Shown here: piece after piece, positions 17,977 through 27,217 of the stretch
Layout: each line of letters starts with the position of its first letter
How positions within the stretch are numbered: position 1 is the stretch's first letter
Source: Russula earlei
Taxonomy: Eukaryota > Basidiomycota > Agaricomycetes > Russulales > Russulaceae
Length of the DNA: 27,430 bases
NCBI GenBank assembly: GCA_025769875.1
Contig: JAGFNK010000656.1
Span: forward strand, 1-27,430
Direction of reading: 5' to 3'
Position numbers and translations under genes: made by a program
Notes under the pieces: model-generated
The model's input: only the letters and a program-made list of their open reading frames with translations
Told to the model about the DNA's origin: nothing
The model's database searches: none

Positions 17977-18584
17977 AGTTACCACCGAACAACTTAAAGC
18001 GGCAGCCCCAGGAGCAGAGAACGTTCAAGATTTCAATCCCTATAACTACACAGGCCTCTTCCTAGACAAACCAGTCAAGTGGAGCTGTTCTAGAAAACAT
18101 TGGGTTTACTATAACAATCGAGAAGTTGATTTTACAGCCAGAACAACTCAAGAAGTTACCGCTATCCTAGGAACCGCTCAGAGTACTCGAAGCACTACCC
18201 CAGGACCTTCCACCCAGCGTAATACCCAACAACCTACTCCTCATATGATCAGCAACGTACCACAAGCAGTCCCTCGAACACTCACTCCAACTAGAATCCA
18301 ATTACAGGGTTCAGCCCCACCTATTGTTACAGCTGCAACAACTCAAAACCCCACCATGTCAAGCAATCCATGCCTTGTCGGAACTGCACCAGAACCCTTT
18401 GATGGAAAGGCCGATAATGCAGAAGCCTTTTGGGCAGCTTTGGCCAATTATTACTACATCAATGGCGACTCCTTTACAGATGAAAGTAAGAAAGTCGCCG
18501 CTGCACTAACCCACTTTAAAGTAGGAACTCCCGGCTGGAGCATGGGCTAGAGAACAAACCACTAAGGCTATGGCTCGTACAGTA
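17969..18584 (+). pseudogene. Gypsy C gag, N-terminal part
   Basis: This is the Gag of element C. ATG 17969 is chosen because it overlaps the ORF beta stop and opens a clean frame (MTEVTTEQLKAAAPG). A Thr/Pro-rich linker (~18170-18350) precedes the conserved gag motif EPFDGKADNAEAFWAALANYY (~18392-18454) and DESKKVAAALTHFK (~18480-18521). A frameshift near 18535 gives a TAG at 18548; the following frame (WAREQTTKAMARTV) runs to the solo LTR at 18585. Gag continues at 19552. Confidence 0.75.
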
Positions 18585-19546
18585 TGTCAAGACTCACTGT
18601 TGAACTATCCAGTTCAAGAGCAAGGGATAAGCTCGAAGACGAGTCGATAGATGTCCAAGACGGCGTGGGCCAGAAGTAAAGTCCAGAGTAGTAACAGATA
18701 CCAGAGAGGCACTGTTACCGTGAGAGTAGAGCAGTCACGCAGGGAAGAGGCCAGGATAGTCACAAGGGGACGGTCCTTTAAGGAGTATCCCAGGAATGGA
18801 GAGTGCCGTAAACAAATGGACAGTCTGAGGACTGTCCGTTACTTTATTGAGCGCTTATATACTACAAGAGGACTGCTAAATAGGGAACAAGTCATAACCT
18901 TGTTATCAAGCATAATAGAGTGATGAGTAAGAAGTCAGAGGACGCTTACTGAGCATGCTCAGTCATGCTCAGTAAGCTGCTGAGTAAGAAGGCTTCTCTT
19001 GATGAGTAAGAGCTTCCATTGTCCCCATGTTCACTGCTTAGTGCACAGTGCAAGCACCTGATTCATTTCCTGTTAGTTAGTTTAGGGCCGGTCATTTGAG
19101 GACTTGTAGTTTGGTTAGGGACTAGTGTTATCTTATAAGGCCCTTATATAGTTCTATTAGGGTCCTTAGAGTCGACCCTAATACTTCTATTAAGGTCCTT
19201 AGTACTGCCTTATAGTTCGTTCTATAGTTATTAGAGTTGGTCTAATAACGTGTTGTAGGGCCTTTGATACCAGGTTAGTGCCTATTGTAGAGCTCCTAAG
19301 GTCGTTCCAAAGGGTCCTTAGGAAGGCCCTAATACTGTCTTTTGTTGCTAGAAGGGTTGCCTTTAAGTGGGGCTTGCTGTATGTCGATTGTGGCGAGAAT
19401 CACTCGCGCAACAATGCGCGCGCGATATTGTGGACACCTCTACTCACCCCTTTTGCTCGTGTGAACAGGGTGACACCATAGAGACTGGGTTTCCTCCTAT
19501 AAGGAAGGGTCCTTCAAGGGCCCTCTCCGGAGAATGGTTCATGACA
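18585..19546 (-). mobile_element. Solo LTR, family D copy 2 (962 bp, reversed)
   Basis: This is the reverse complement of the family seen at 5364-6324, with the same TGTCA...TGACA ends. It is flanked by CAGTA at 18580-18584 and 19547-19551. Excising it with one CAGTA joins gag in frame (ARTV then ADYGSWDDF). It carries the same dyad and TGAGTAAGAAG motif cluster (about 18920-19015). Confidence 0.9.
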
Positions 19547-19551
19547 CAGTA

Positions 19552-19867
19552 GCAGACTACGGATCATGGGACGATTTCAAGAAAGCCTTTGCTGATCACT
19601 TCATCCCCACAGAGGCAGAATTAGCCTCCACTAACACCATGCACACCTATTATCAAGGGAAACTACCATTTAATGAATGGTATCAGAAATGGTCACACCA
19701 CGCATCACGAGCTACCACCGATGAAAGAACAAAGATGTACGCATTCAGGAAGAACATTAACCCAGCCCTACATCAGAAAATACTAGGGATCACACCAACA
19801 CCAACTACACTTGCAGCCCTTGTCAAAGCAGCAAGAGAATTCAACAACCTTTTCCACCTATACAACT
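19552..19867 (+). pseudogene. Gypsy C gag, middle part
   Basis: This is the core of the retrotransposon gag domain: YGSWDDFKKAFADHFIP, GKLPFNEWYQKWSHHASR, RTKMYAFRKNINPALHQKIL and LAALVKAAREFNN. The WDDF..F..HF and F..WYQ..S blocks are typical of basidiomycete Ty3/gypsy Gag. It is bounded by the two solo LTRs; the ATG at 19534 lies in LTR sequence and is not a start. Confidence 0.8.
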
Positions 19868-20462
19868 TGTTGTAATCTACCCCTTTTTCGGTTCGTCCAT
19901 AATCTCTTTCATTGTTGTTCTCTCTTGTCACCCTTGTCCCCTCGGTTACCGTTTCATCCCTTGATGCTGATGGTCACTTATTGTGTTTCACCTATTGTGT
20001 TTCACTCATTGATGAGTTACTTTTGCTATTGACTCACCTTTATCTATTGTTCTGCTTATGGTACTGTACAGCCTTGCTACATACAGTATTTAAGCACCTG
20101 TAGAAGCTGGGGAATGCCCCAAGCTTAGCTTTGTCCCATCTCCTGTCGTATCCCTTGCCCTGTATACTCTCCCAAATCACAACTCACTTGTGCTGGCTTA
20201 CACCTTGCTTGACCTGAGCACACTTCAAGGAACCCTTGTGTTCCTCTTCCTCCTCTGCCTCTCTCTCATCATCCTCCTCTTCTGTGAAACCAGGAGATCG
20301 ACTCTGTCTGCGGACGGAGTCATTGTCTGACTCAGCCTTGAGACGCTAAACCTTTGATCCAGTCTCTTCGAGCCGGCCCCCACTGAACCCTTGAACCAAG
20401 TCACAGGGACTTGGCCCCATTGAACCTTGAGCTAACGCTCTTACGGCCATGACGCTGTAACA
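19868..20462 (+). mobile_element. Solo LTR, family E (595 bp)
   Basis: The LTR runs from TGTTGTAATC to CGCTGTAACA, flanked by CAACT at 19863-19867 and 20463-20467. A TATA-like TATTTAAG is at 20087-20094. It is the only copy of this family in the window. Excision with one CAACT restores the gag frame (HLYN then STAFRGG). Confidence 0.85.
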
Positions 20463-20721
20463 CAACTCCACTGCTTTTCGAGGAGGACGCTCTGTGCGTG
20501 CCCGAGGATTAAACACTCAAGGATCAGACAATCTGTTGGAAATCAACTTGTACCAAGGAGAACCTAATGAACGACCCTGGGAACCCAGAAGTGAAAGGAA
20601 ACCCCTCACAGATGCAGAGAAAGAGTTTCGACACAAGAACAACCTCTGTTATTATTGTGGAAAGAAGAACCATATAGCAAATCAATGTAGAGCAAAGAAA
20701 GTAGCCCAAGGACGCCAATGA
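20463..20721 (+). pseudogene. Gypsy C gag, C-terminal zinc-knuckle part
   Basis: This segment continues gag after solo LTR E. It is Arg-rich (FRGGRSVRARG), then acidic, then has a perfect CCHC knuckle CYYCGKKNHIANQC (~20649-20690), with spacing C-x2-C-x4-H-x4-C. This is the nucleocapsid-type RNA-binding motif. The frame stops at TGA 20719-20721; the codons after it (QGSRHQTVRA) continue the same frame, so the TGA is probably a mutated CGA. Confidence 0.8.
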
Positions 20722-21305
20722 CAAGGATCTCGCCACCAAACAGTCAGAGCTACAACCATCCAAGATGAAAACATCGAACCTATGCAAGAAGAACCCGTTC
20801 CTGTTGCATCATTAACAACTTGGAGAGAAACACTTGCGGACTCGATCCTCCGCCCAAGATCTGCTCCTATGGATTTTTAATTGGACCCCCTTCTGCACCA
20901 AGGAGGGACGCGGTCCAAATCAGTACGATACAAAGAGAAATCAATTACCCCAAAGTTATTACCAAGAATATTCGCTCCCCATCTATTGCCTTCAAAGTTA
21001 CTTTAGTGGGGAAGACAAGCAGCAAAGAAATCGGTGCAAGAGCCCTGCTCAACAGTGGAGCAGAAGGAATGATAATCCATGAACGATTCGCACAAAGACA
21101 CCACCTGCACCTCCGAACAATGACCAAACCATTGCCAGCACAAAATGTAGATGGAACACAAAATGCCAACGGACTAATATGCTTTAGCACCATCCAAAGA
21201 CTTCGCATTCAAGCACACACAGGTGCTACTCATGACAAACAAGCAGAGTTCCTTGTCACTAACATTGGAGATCACGACATCATCTTAGGAACAGATTGGC
21301 TATGA
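20722..21305 (+). pseudogene. Gypsy C protease region
   Basis: This is the retropepsin-like domain between gag and RT. After a frame change near 20840-20900, the frame reads ARALLNSGAEGMIIHERF, where the catalytic motif is normally DSGA; here Asp is Asn (AAC at 21051-21053), so the enzyme would be dead. The C-terminal flap block HDIILGTDWL is intact and is followed directly by TGA 21303-21305 where Arg is usual (WLR.HNP). The TTG at 20820 is not a real start. Confidence 0.75.
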
Positions 21306-21984
21306 CACCACAACCCAGATATCGATTGGGCAAACGATACAATCACACTGAGGAATTGCCCCCGAACCTGCCTTACCACGCACCCAAGCATAACCATTGC
21401 ATCTGCATCTGGAACGCAGAATTACCAAATACAAGCGCTTACTTTTCCTGAAGAAGAAGAACCTGAGTTTGCAAATGTTGCTGCACTAATCTTCCTGGAT
21501 ACGGAAGGACCATTGAACCCATGTGTTGACGAACAAATCTACAACACATTTAGACCAGTGACAATCAGCATAAGAGCCAAATCAACCACAGCTACCAAAC
21601 TAGCCCGTGCAGAAATGCCCCCCAAGACATTAGACGAACTTATTCCTGTCCAGTTCTTGAAATGGCGAAAGGTTTTTGACGAACAAGCCTCTCAACACCT
21701 TCCTGCTCACCAACCATGGGACCATGCAATCAATCTAAAACCAGGGATCGCCTGACGCGATTCTGGCATCTACCGACTTACTCCCAAAGGAACTACAAGC
21801 CCTAAAAGAATACTTAGACGAACATTTGAAAAGACGCACTATCCGACCATCAAAAGCAGCTATTGCCAGCCCATTCTTCTTTGTAGAAAAGAAAGGAGGA
21901 AACCTACGACCAGTACAAGACTACAGAGCCCTGAATACAGCAACGGTCAAAGATGTGTACCCACTACCCTTGATTCCTGAATTA
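21306..21984 (+). pseudogene. Gypsy C protease-RT linker and N-terminal RT
   Basis: The frame resumes with HHNPDIDW. It continues through an acidic linker (FPEEEEPEF) to VFDEQASQHLPAHQPWDHAI, the usual RT entry. After a TGA at ~21753 and a frame change, the RT fingers read [20 protein letters not shown], then [11 protein letters not shown] and [10 protein letters not shown]. The sequence ends there at the terminal repeat of element F; palm, RNase H and integrase are missing from the window. Confidence 0.75.
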
Positions 21985-22332
21985 TTGCCGTTTTCAGCAC
22001 ACTTGGCGGAGCTTGAATTCCACCCAAATCGGCGCAGAAACCCCCTCAAACATGCGGGATGAATATCTCCCTCAAAACAGCTTCAATTCATATGAAATTT
22101 ATTGTCCCTGAATCGCCTGAATGAGGGCTAGGCAGCCCCATTGTTTTCATGAGATTTGAGTGAGAATTGGTGGAGCTGGACTCAAGCCACCTCCACATGT
22201 GTATTAGATGAATTACAACTCAAAATCATGGTCTATATCTATTATTTTTCCCTCATGTTGTACCCATGGGCTGTCTTGAGGCAGCCCCATAGTGTTTTTG
22301 ACTCAAGTGTTGTGGTGTGCAATGTTATTTCC
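21985..22332 (+). repeat. Left terminal inverted repeat of element F
   Basis: 348 bp pair with 26060 back to 24878 (solo LTR removed), with scattered substitutions and small indels. It ends at the shared TTTCC. Confidence 0.8.
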
Positions 22333-23583
22333 AGTGCAATTGGAGTCGCGGCCAGCCACTCATCACCCCTCTCACCTCTCGATTCTGACCATCCTTCTTG
22401 TTTTTCACAGACAGAGAGGAGTGGGTTGCAAAGAGGGGTCCTATTCTGAACTCTTTCTACTACAGAGTAGCTAGGGTGTTTTTATATACAGGAGTCGTCT
22501 CCATTGCAGGTGGTGGCAGCAGGCGTGGACGAGGAGCAAAGGCGTAGGCGGTGAGCGTGAGTTCGTAGATAGAGACGTAGGTGGCGAGGACTCGAGAAAG
22601 AGGATGCGTGGGGCGGCTTGCGCGGGGGTGGGATCTGTCGTCTTGCGGTGGCGGTGGCGGGGTCGTCTCCACTGCAGGTGTCGGCAGCAGACGTGGGCAA
22701 GAGCACGTGAATGGATGGGGAGGCAATGTGGGAGGCGGCGTGCGGTGTGCTGTTGGCATCGGCGACTGCTTCTCCTGCGGCGGCTTCTGCTCCTGTTGTG
22801 GCGTGTTGTGGCTAAGTTCGTGGCCGAGGCCTTCTTGGTCTTCTGGGGTGGTGCTGGTGGCAAGGGGTTGCGACTGGTGCGGCGGTGCTGGTGTCACGCG
22901 AAACTACTAAAGCGGTGGCTGTGACTGAGAAGACTGAGGCTGAGACTGAGAAGGTGGCGGCGGACTGAGCTGGTGCGACAGTGGAGGCAGACGGGGCGGA
23001 GGCGACGACTGAGGGCAACGCAGGGGCGACGGCGGCTGTGGCTGACAAGGGTGTGGCGGTGGTGGCTTGTGAGACGGTGGTGGAGGTGGCGGCAGTGTGG
23101 CGCTAAGACGTCGGTGGCTGAGGCTGAGGCCACGGCGGTGGCTGATGAGACTAAGGCGGCTGGCAAGGCTAAGAGCACGGTGGCGGCAGTTGACTGATCT
23201 GAAGCTGGGGCGACGGAGACTGGCTGGCAAAACTAGGGGCGCGGTGGCAGCGGCTGAGAAGCTGACTGAGAAGGCTGAGGCTGAGGGCAGGGTGGAGACG
23301 GGCGGCGGCTGGCGATGCTGGTGCTATGACGGACTGGGCTGAACTGACGAGTACGGGCGAGGCTAAGACGGAGACTGATGCGAAGTCGGCGGCTGGCACG
23401 ACTGAGGCTACTGTGGCGACGGACTGAGGCGACGGACGAGAAGTGCATAAAGAGTCGTGTGGCTTATTCATCAACCGTCCACCAGTCCACTCTTACTCCA
23501 GGACGACGACAGGGCGTTCTTCCCTTCCCAGAGCTGCTCACCATACCTTGCTCTACCCCTCCATTTCAACCCCCTAAACCCTC
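22333..23583 (+). other. Element F interior, left half: G-rich strand, Ala/Glu/Thr/Val-rich pseudo-coding
   Basis: From about 22490 to 23440 the plus strand is very G-rich, with GNN-type codon periodicity. Short frames read AVTEKTEAETEKVAAD, EADGAEATTEGNAGATAAVA and VAEAEATAVADETKAAGKAK, but frameshifts and stops break them. A diverged direct repeat (GTCGTCTCCA.TGCAGGTG, at ~22494 and ~22662) is present. This may be a captured, decayed low-complexity gene segment or an expanded minisatellite. The many minus-strand frames here look like shadows of this composition. I see no domain. Confidence 0.4.
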
Positions 23584-24072
23584 ATGGGCTCGAAGCAACG
23601 TGCTTCAAAACGCCGGCCTGCACCGACACGTACTACTGGCCAAAGGAAAGCTGCCCGAAAAAAAACTGGTGGAAATGAAAGTGACAGCTCAGGCACTCCC
23701 ACTCGACCAAAGCGATCACAACCACCAGCTCAGGCTTCCAAGACATCCCTTCCTGCTATTGATGAGGATGGGGAGGAAGAGTCCTATGCCTATGTAAATG
23801 CAGAAGCCTGGGAACTCACTACAGCACAAACGCACGGACCACAAGACATGCAAAATTGTCGCAAAGGCGCACAGCCTCAATGTCGACTCACCCACACAGC
23901 TATATGGCTGGCCGCGAATCGCTTACAAGAGTACATATGTGCGTATTCCTTTCGTGCCATCTCCTCTTCGTCCTCACATCATCATCATCGTCGCCGCCCT
24001 GCACGCCACCCTTGCCCCCATCAACCACCGCACACCCTCGCCCTCAACGCCCCCGCCTTCACCATGCACTGA
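23584..24072 (+). CDS. Small basic ORF inside element F, unrecognised
   Basis: The ATG at 23584 follows a pyrimidine-rich leader (~23515-23580) and opens with a strongly basic, possibly nuclear-targeting N-terminus (GSKQRASKRRPAPTR, GQRKAARKK). A Ser/Pro-rich part follows (SDSSGTPTRPKRSQPPA), then an acidic patch (IDEDGEEESYAYVN). From about residue 85 the frame becomes low-complexity (SSSSSHHHHRRRP), so either the real protein ends earlier, an intron or frameshift lies near 23840-23900, or only an N-terminal exon survives. A transposase N-terminus is possible but unsupported by any motif. An AATAAA lies downstream at 24651. Confidence 0.35.
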   Translation: MGSKQRASKRRPAPTRTTGQRKAARKKTGGNESDSSGTPTRPKRSQPPAQASKTSLPAIDEDGEEESYAYVNAEAWELTTAQTHGPQDMQNCRKGAQPQCRLTHTAIWLAANRLQEYICAYSFRAISSSSSHHHHRRRPARHPCPHQPPHTLALNAPAFTMH

Positions 24073-24877
24073 CGAGTCCCAACGCACAGCCGAAGAGCCC
24101 CGTACCACGCCGCCGTCTTCGTTGCCATTGGACGGTGTTGCTACTGTACATTTCGGTATGCTTTTCTCCCCTTTTTTACTAGACTCTCATTTTGTTAGTC
24201 AGAGATCTGCACTGCCGCCTATGCGTCCATTTCCCAGCCTGCCGCCATCTTCCCTCTCCCTTTCTACTTCCACGCCCCCTCGCTCCTCTCCCTCGCATCT
24301 GCCATCCAAGTTCTCCAATCGTCCCACCCGCAATCGCGTTCGGCAGCGCCATCAGCGCCCAAGCAACCACCCACCAGCACTCTCCCTATCCCCCCTCCAG
24401 CCTCTCCTTTGCATTGTCTCCCCCTCCTCGCGTCGCGACTCGACCACACCCCTCGTCACCACACCTGGCCTCGGCCATCCTTCACAAATCGCCACACGCC
24501 ACTACCACAGCTGCTGGAGACCACGACTCAATACCTCGTGTCGTCCAGCTTCGGTCCCCTTCTCACGTCTAGATTTCCTTTCATATGACTGTCTTTTGTG
24601 CTTTTCCTGTCCCTTAGCCTTAGTTCTAACCTGTATCTGCTACCATGTTGAATAAAGTTGCCCTGTTGTTCCCTTATCATCTGTGTGAACCTGAGTGCAG
24701 TCGAATGAACAAACGCGTTCTCGCGTTCGCGCTAGGTGCTCCTCCTCTTTGGAGCTTCAGTCTTATGAAGTCATTCTGCATTCTTGGACACACTTCACTG
24801 CCCCATGGGCTCAGGTGTGCACTTCCTGGGGGGGCTCCTTCCCGGCACACGACCGTGCTACTGTCACACGATATGAG
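24073..24877 (+). other. Element F interior, right half: C-rich strand and polyadenylation-like signal
   Basis: From ~23950 to ~24580 the plus strand is C-rich, the opposite skew to the left half. Long Pro/Ser/His-rich frames here are compositional. GTATGC at ~24152 followed by a pyrimidine tract and TAG could be an intron. AATAAA at 24651-24656 suggests a plus-strand transcript end. No gene is recognised between 24657 and 24877. Confidence 0.35.
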
Positions 24878-24930
24878 GGAAACGACGTTGCACACCACAA
24901 CGCTTGAGTCAAAAACACTATGGGGCTGCC

Positions 24931-25758
24931 AGTCGAGACACGTACTGCTGATCACTAAGGACTCAGGAGCAGGTGGGCAAGGGTCGGAACAGATGGTACA
25001 CGGCGAAGGCGGCGTTGAACAAGAGGACAAGCCAAACGACGAGGAGGTACCAGATGGGGACTGGTAGGTGTTGCAAGAGACAGAGGCGAAGGCTAGAGGC
25101 CAGCGTAGCGAGGGGCTTTAAACAAGGCGGTCGTTGAAGAGTACCTTGGAGGCGAGGGGAATCTTTAGACTGAGCAGTCGTGGGGGAGTACCCAGGAAGA
25201 TGAGAGTATCACAAATGGACAGTCTGACGACTGCCATGCTTCATTGGGGCTTATATACAGTGTACAGGGTCGATTACAAAGACCTGGGACTATTCTAGAC
25301 TCTTTGGTACCATCCAATAGGACTACAGAGGCATAAACTTGCTTGTGTCAAGTTTCAGGCTTACTGAGCACATTACTGATCATTGTGGAGCGATGACATC
25401 ATTATGATGTCACTGTGGAGCGCTTAGTGAGCCTATGAGGTCACTGTGGAGTTGCTCAGTCAGCTATGATGTCATTGGAGCCTGGATGACGTCAGATGAT
25501 TTATGCAACAGTTTCTAAGAGTTTGTGCCGTTGTTTCGGGTCCTTGGTGGCTGGGTGGCCATGTGGCTGCCACGCGATGATTACCCGATTAGGAAACGGG
25601 TGCCTGGTCGAGTTATAGTGTCTTTGCAATAGCGATATCTTGCACTGCAGGGGGGATAGCCCAGAAAACGGAAGGGAGTTGGTAATGCAAAATGAGAGAG
25701 GTCTCTCTTGAGTGAAATAGGACTATCTACGGTCAGGACTTGGCCTTGGTTCGTAACA
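24931..25758 (-). mobile_element. Solo LTR, family C copy 3 (828 bp, reversed)
   Basis: On the minus strand this begins TGTTACGAACCAAGG and ends GTACGTGTCTCGACT. The last bases differ from the CTTGACA end of copies 1 and 2, so the 3' terminal base of the LTR is mutated. CTGCC flanks it at 24926-24930 and 25759-25763. The CRE/ATF palindrome TGACGTCA is intact at 25487-25494. It lies inside the right terminal repeat of element F, so it postdates F. Confidence 0.88.
25487..25494. promoter_or_regulatory. CRE/ATF palindrome in LTR C copy 3
   Basis: TGACGTCA occurs at the same LTR position as in copy 2 (15461); copy 1 has TGATGTCA. Confidence 0.5.
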
Positions 25759-26060
25759 CTGCCTCAAGACAGCCCATGGGTACAACATGAGGGAAAAATA
25801 ATAGATATAGACCGTGATTTTGAGTTGTAATTCATCTAATACACATGTGGAGGTGGCCTGAGTCCAGCTCCACCAATTCTCACTCAAATCTCATGAAAAC
25901 AATGGGGCTGCCTAGCCCTCATTCAGGCGATTCAGGGACAATAAGGTTTTATGTGAATTGAAGCTGTTTTGAGGGAGATATTCGCCCCGCACGTTTGAGA
26001 GGGTTTTCTGCGCCGATTTGGGTGGAATTCAAACTCCGCCAAGTGCGCTGAAAATGGCAA

Positions 26061-26248
26061 TAAGTATCCACTGTACAAGAAACTGTGCATACAACCAATG
26101 CGTTTGTCCGACAGGATAGGACCTCAAATTATAGGAGTGTTACGATAGACTGGCAAATGATGGGGGGAGATGGAAAAACGAACATGATTGTTGTGGAAGG
26201 TAGCGGCTGTCTCGTTGCAACAGTCCATGTTATGAGGAGACATAACAT
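26061..26248. other. Spacer between element F and the Myb gene
   Basis: 188 bp with no supported gene. It does not continue gypsy C pol, although gypsy C flanks the other end of element F, which points to a rearrangement or deletion here. Confidence 0.4.
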
Positions 26249-27217
26249 CTATCGAGAATGTAACATAACAAGGCAGGCGAAATGGATTTCTTTGACATGG
26301 GGTGCCATTATAGACCATTTGCTTTGACACTGCTTTGGTGTCCGGGTCGCTCCCATGGCCTTTGAAATGGAAACCCAAAATCCTTGAGCGGACATGTCCG
26401 ATTTACCTTCCTGGGCAACTCCTCAATTGCATGATGAAGTTGGCCTTCCTCCTCTGAAGACCAGGCTCCTTTTCCATACAGATGCAGCGTCAGAAGGTCT
26501 TGATAGAACACATATCAGGAGACATACCTCTCCGTCTGATGCCCTGATATTGTGTGTGTTGGCGAAACCGGTCACTACAGTCGGCCGGTGAGTGCTGCAC
26601 TAATTCTGCGACAGCAACCCAGTCATTTCCTTTCTTCTGGACAGCTCTGTTGGGAGGAGGGAGATAAGAAAGGAAACATGTGGAGACTGACAGACATCTC
26701 ACCTGCGCAGCTGCTCATCCTCCGCAGCCCCCCACTTCCCTGCTTTAGCAAGGGGATCATGCGCACGCTGAACGTGGTAAAAGACGGACTTGACCCCCCT
26801 CTGGGGCATGGCACGAGCTAAAGCACACATATAACACATATATCGGCATTACTTGAGTATACACCGACCGATGCGGCTCCAAAACCCATTAGTAGGCTGG
26901 GAAGAGTATATGAGATCATCCAACTGCTCATCATCCAGGTCATTTTCCTAAACGGCAGTGCGTTAGCAAAACAAATGATGATTCCAATGCATTGCGCACC
27001 TTCTTGTATGTCCCTAATGTGGCATGAACTTGTCCTACCTCCTCCCTAGTGCACGGACCCTTATGACATGATATGCCTGAGCAAGTTGAAAATCACGTCT
27101 GAGGCTAGAAACTTCAAAAGCTCACTCACCAGCGTCACCAAATTGCTTGACACTCATCCATTGTGTTGCTAGGAACTCGGGTATGTCCTCTGGAGATACA
27201 GTACAATGCTGATTCAT
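26249..27217 (-). CDS. Myb/SANT DNA-binding protein, Reb1/TTF1-like, seven exons
   Basis: Proposed exons on the minus strand are 27217-27130, 27076-27000, 26947-26869, 26817-26703, 26646-26528, 26468-26407 and 26359-26249. The introns are 47-59 bp, all GT-AG, and phases match throughout, giving ~216 residues. Motifs in order: HKGPCTREEVGQVHATL, LDDEQLDDLIYSSQ, TNGFWSRIARAMPQRGVKSV, GKWGAAEDEQLRRAVQKKG, WVAVAELVQHSPADCSDRF, RRRGAWSSEEEGQLHHAIEE, TRTPKQCQSKW. These are successive Myb repeats with the spaced Trp and Cys/Arg helix signature of fungal Reb1-like factors, which bind DNA in the nucleus and act in polymerase I termination or general transcription. The start is ATG 27217, with an in-frame TAG two codons upstream. 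The third repeat is short and the C-terminal ~20 residues are not family-like, so the 3' end is probably truncated or mis-modelled next to element F. Confidence 0.75.

Larger units (their letters stand above)
13602..21984 (+). mobile_element. Ty3/gypsy element C, 5' LTR to start of RT, with three solo-LTR insertions
   Basis: The order is 5' LTR (13602-14430), primer-binding-like site, ORF alpha, ORF beta, gag with zinc knuckle, protease, then RT up to the DYRALN block, where element F cuts it. Solo LTRs at 14905-15732, 18585-19546 and 19868-20462 interrupt it, each with a clean 5-bp duplication. Removing them makes flanking sequence continuous in frame at all three sites. The 5' end lies in gypsy B RT, with GGTCC on the left; its partner duplication is lost with the 3' end. 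Frameshifts and stops make it inactive. Confidence 0.75.
21985..26060. mobile_element. Element F: unclassified DNA element with ~350-bp terminal inverted repeats
   Basis: The left terminus (TTGCCGTTTTCAGC, 21985 on) matches the complement of the right terminus (ending GCTGAAAATGGCAA, 26060). The left repeat is 21985-22332. The right repeat is 24878-24930 plus 25764-26060, split by a solo LTR. TA flanks both ends (21983-21984, 26061-26062), possibly a TA duplication, but the two flanks are otherwise unrelated. Without the LTR it is ~3.24 kb. There is no recognisable transposase; the interior holds a strand-skewed, coding-like Ala/Glu-rich part and a short basic ORF. Superfamily uncertain. Confidence 0.7.
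24878..26060 (-). repeat. Right terminal inverted repeat of element F, interrupted by solo LTR
   Basis: 24878-24930 and 25764-26060 together are the complement of 21985-22332. The junction GGGGCTGCC...CTGCCTCAAG shows a solo LTR inserted with a CTGCC duplication. Confidence 0.8.

Noticed and set aside
22460..23474. Many long overlapping ORFs on both strands (Pro/Ser/Arg/Ala-rich)
   Set aside because: They arise from the extreme G/C strand bias and short repeats; none has a domain, consistent start context or uninterrupted homology-like pattern.
23798..24655. 285-residue ORF in element F
   Set aside because: It is almost entirely Pro/Ser/His low complexity on a C-rich strand and overlaps the better-supported basic ORF; its Met lies inside that ORF.
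26085..26821. Plus-strand ORFs over the Myb gene
   Set aside because: They overlap minus-strand exons that carry clear Myb motifs and phased introns.
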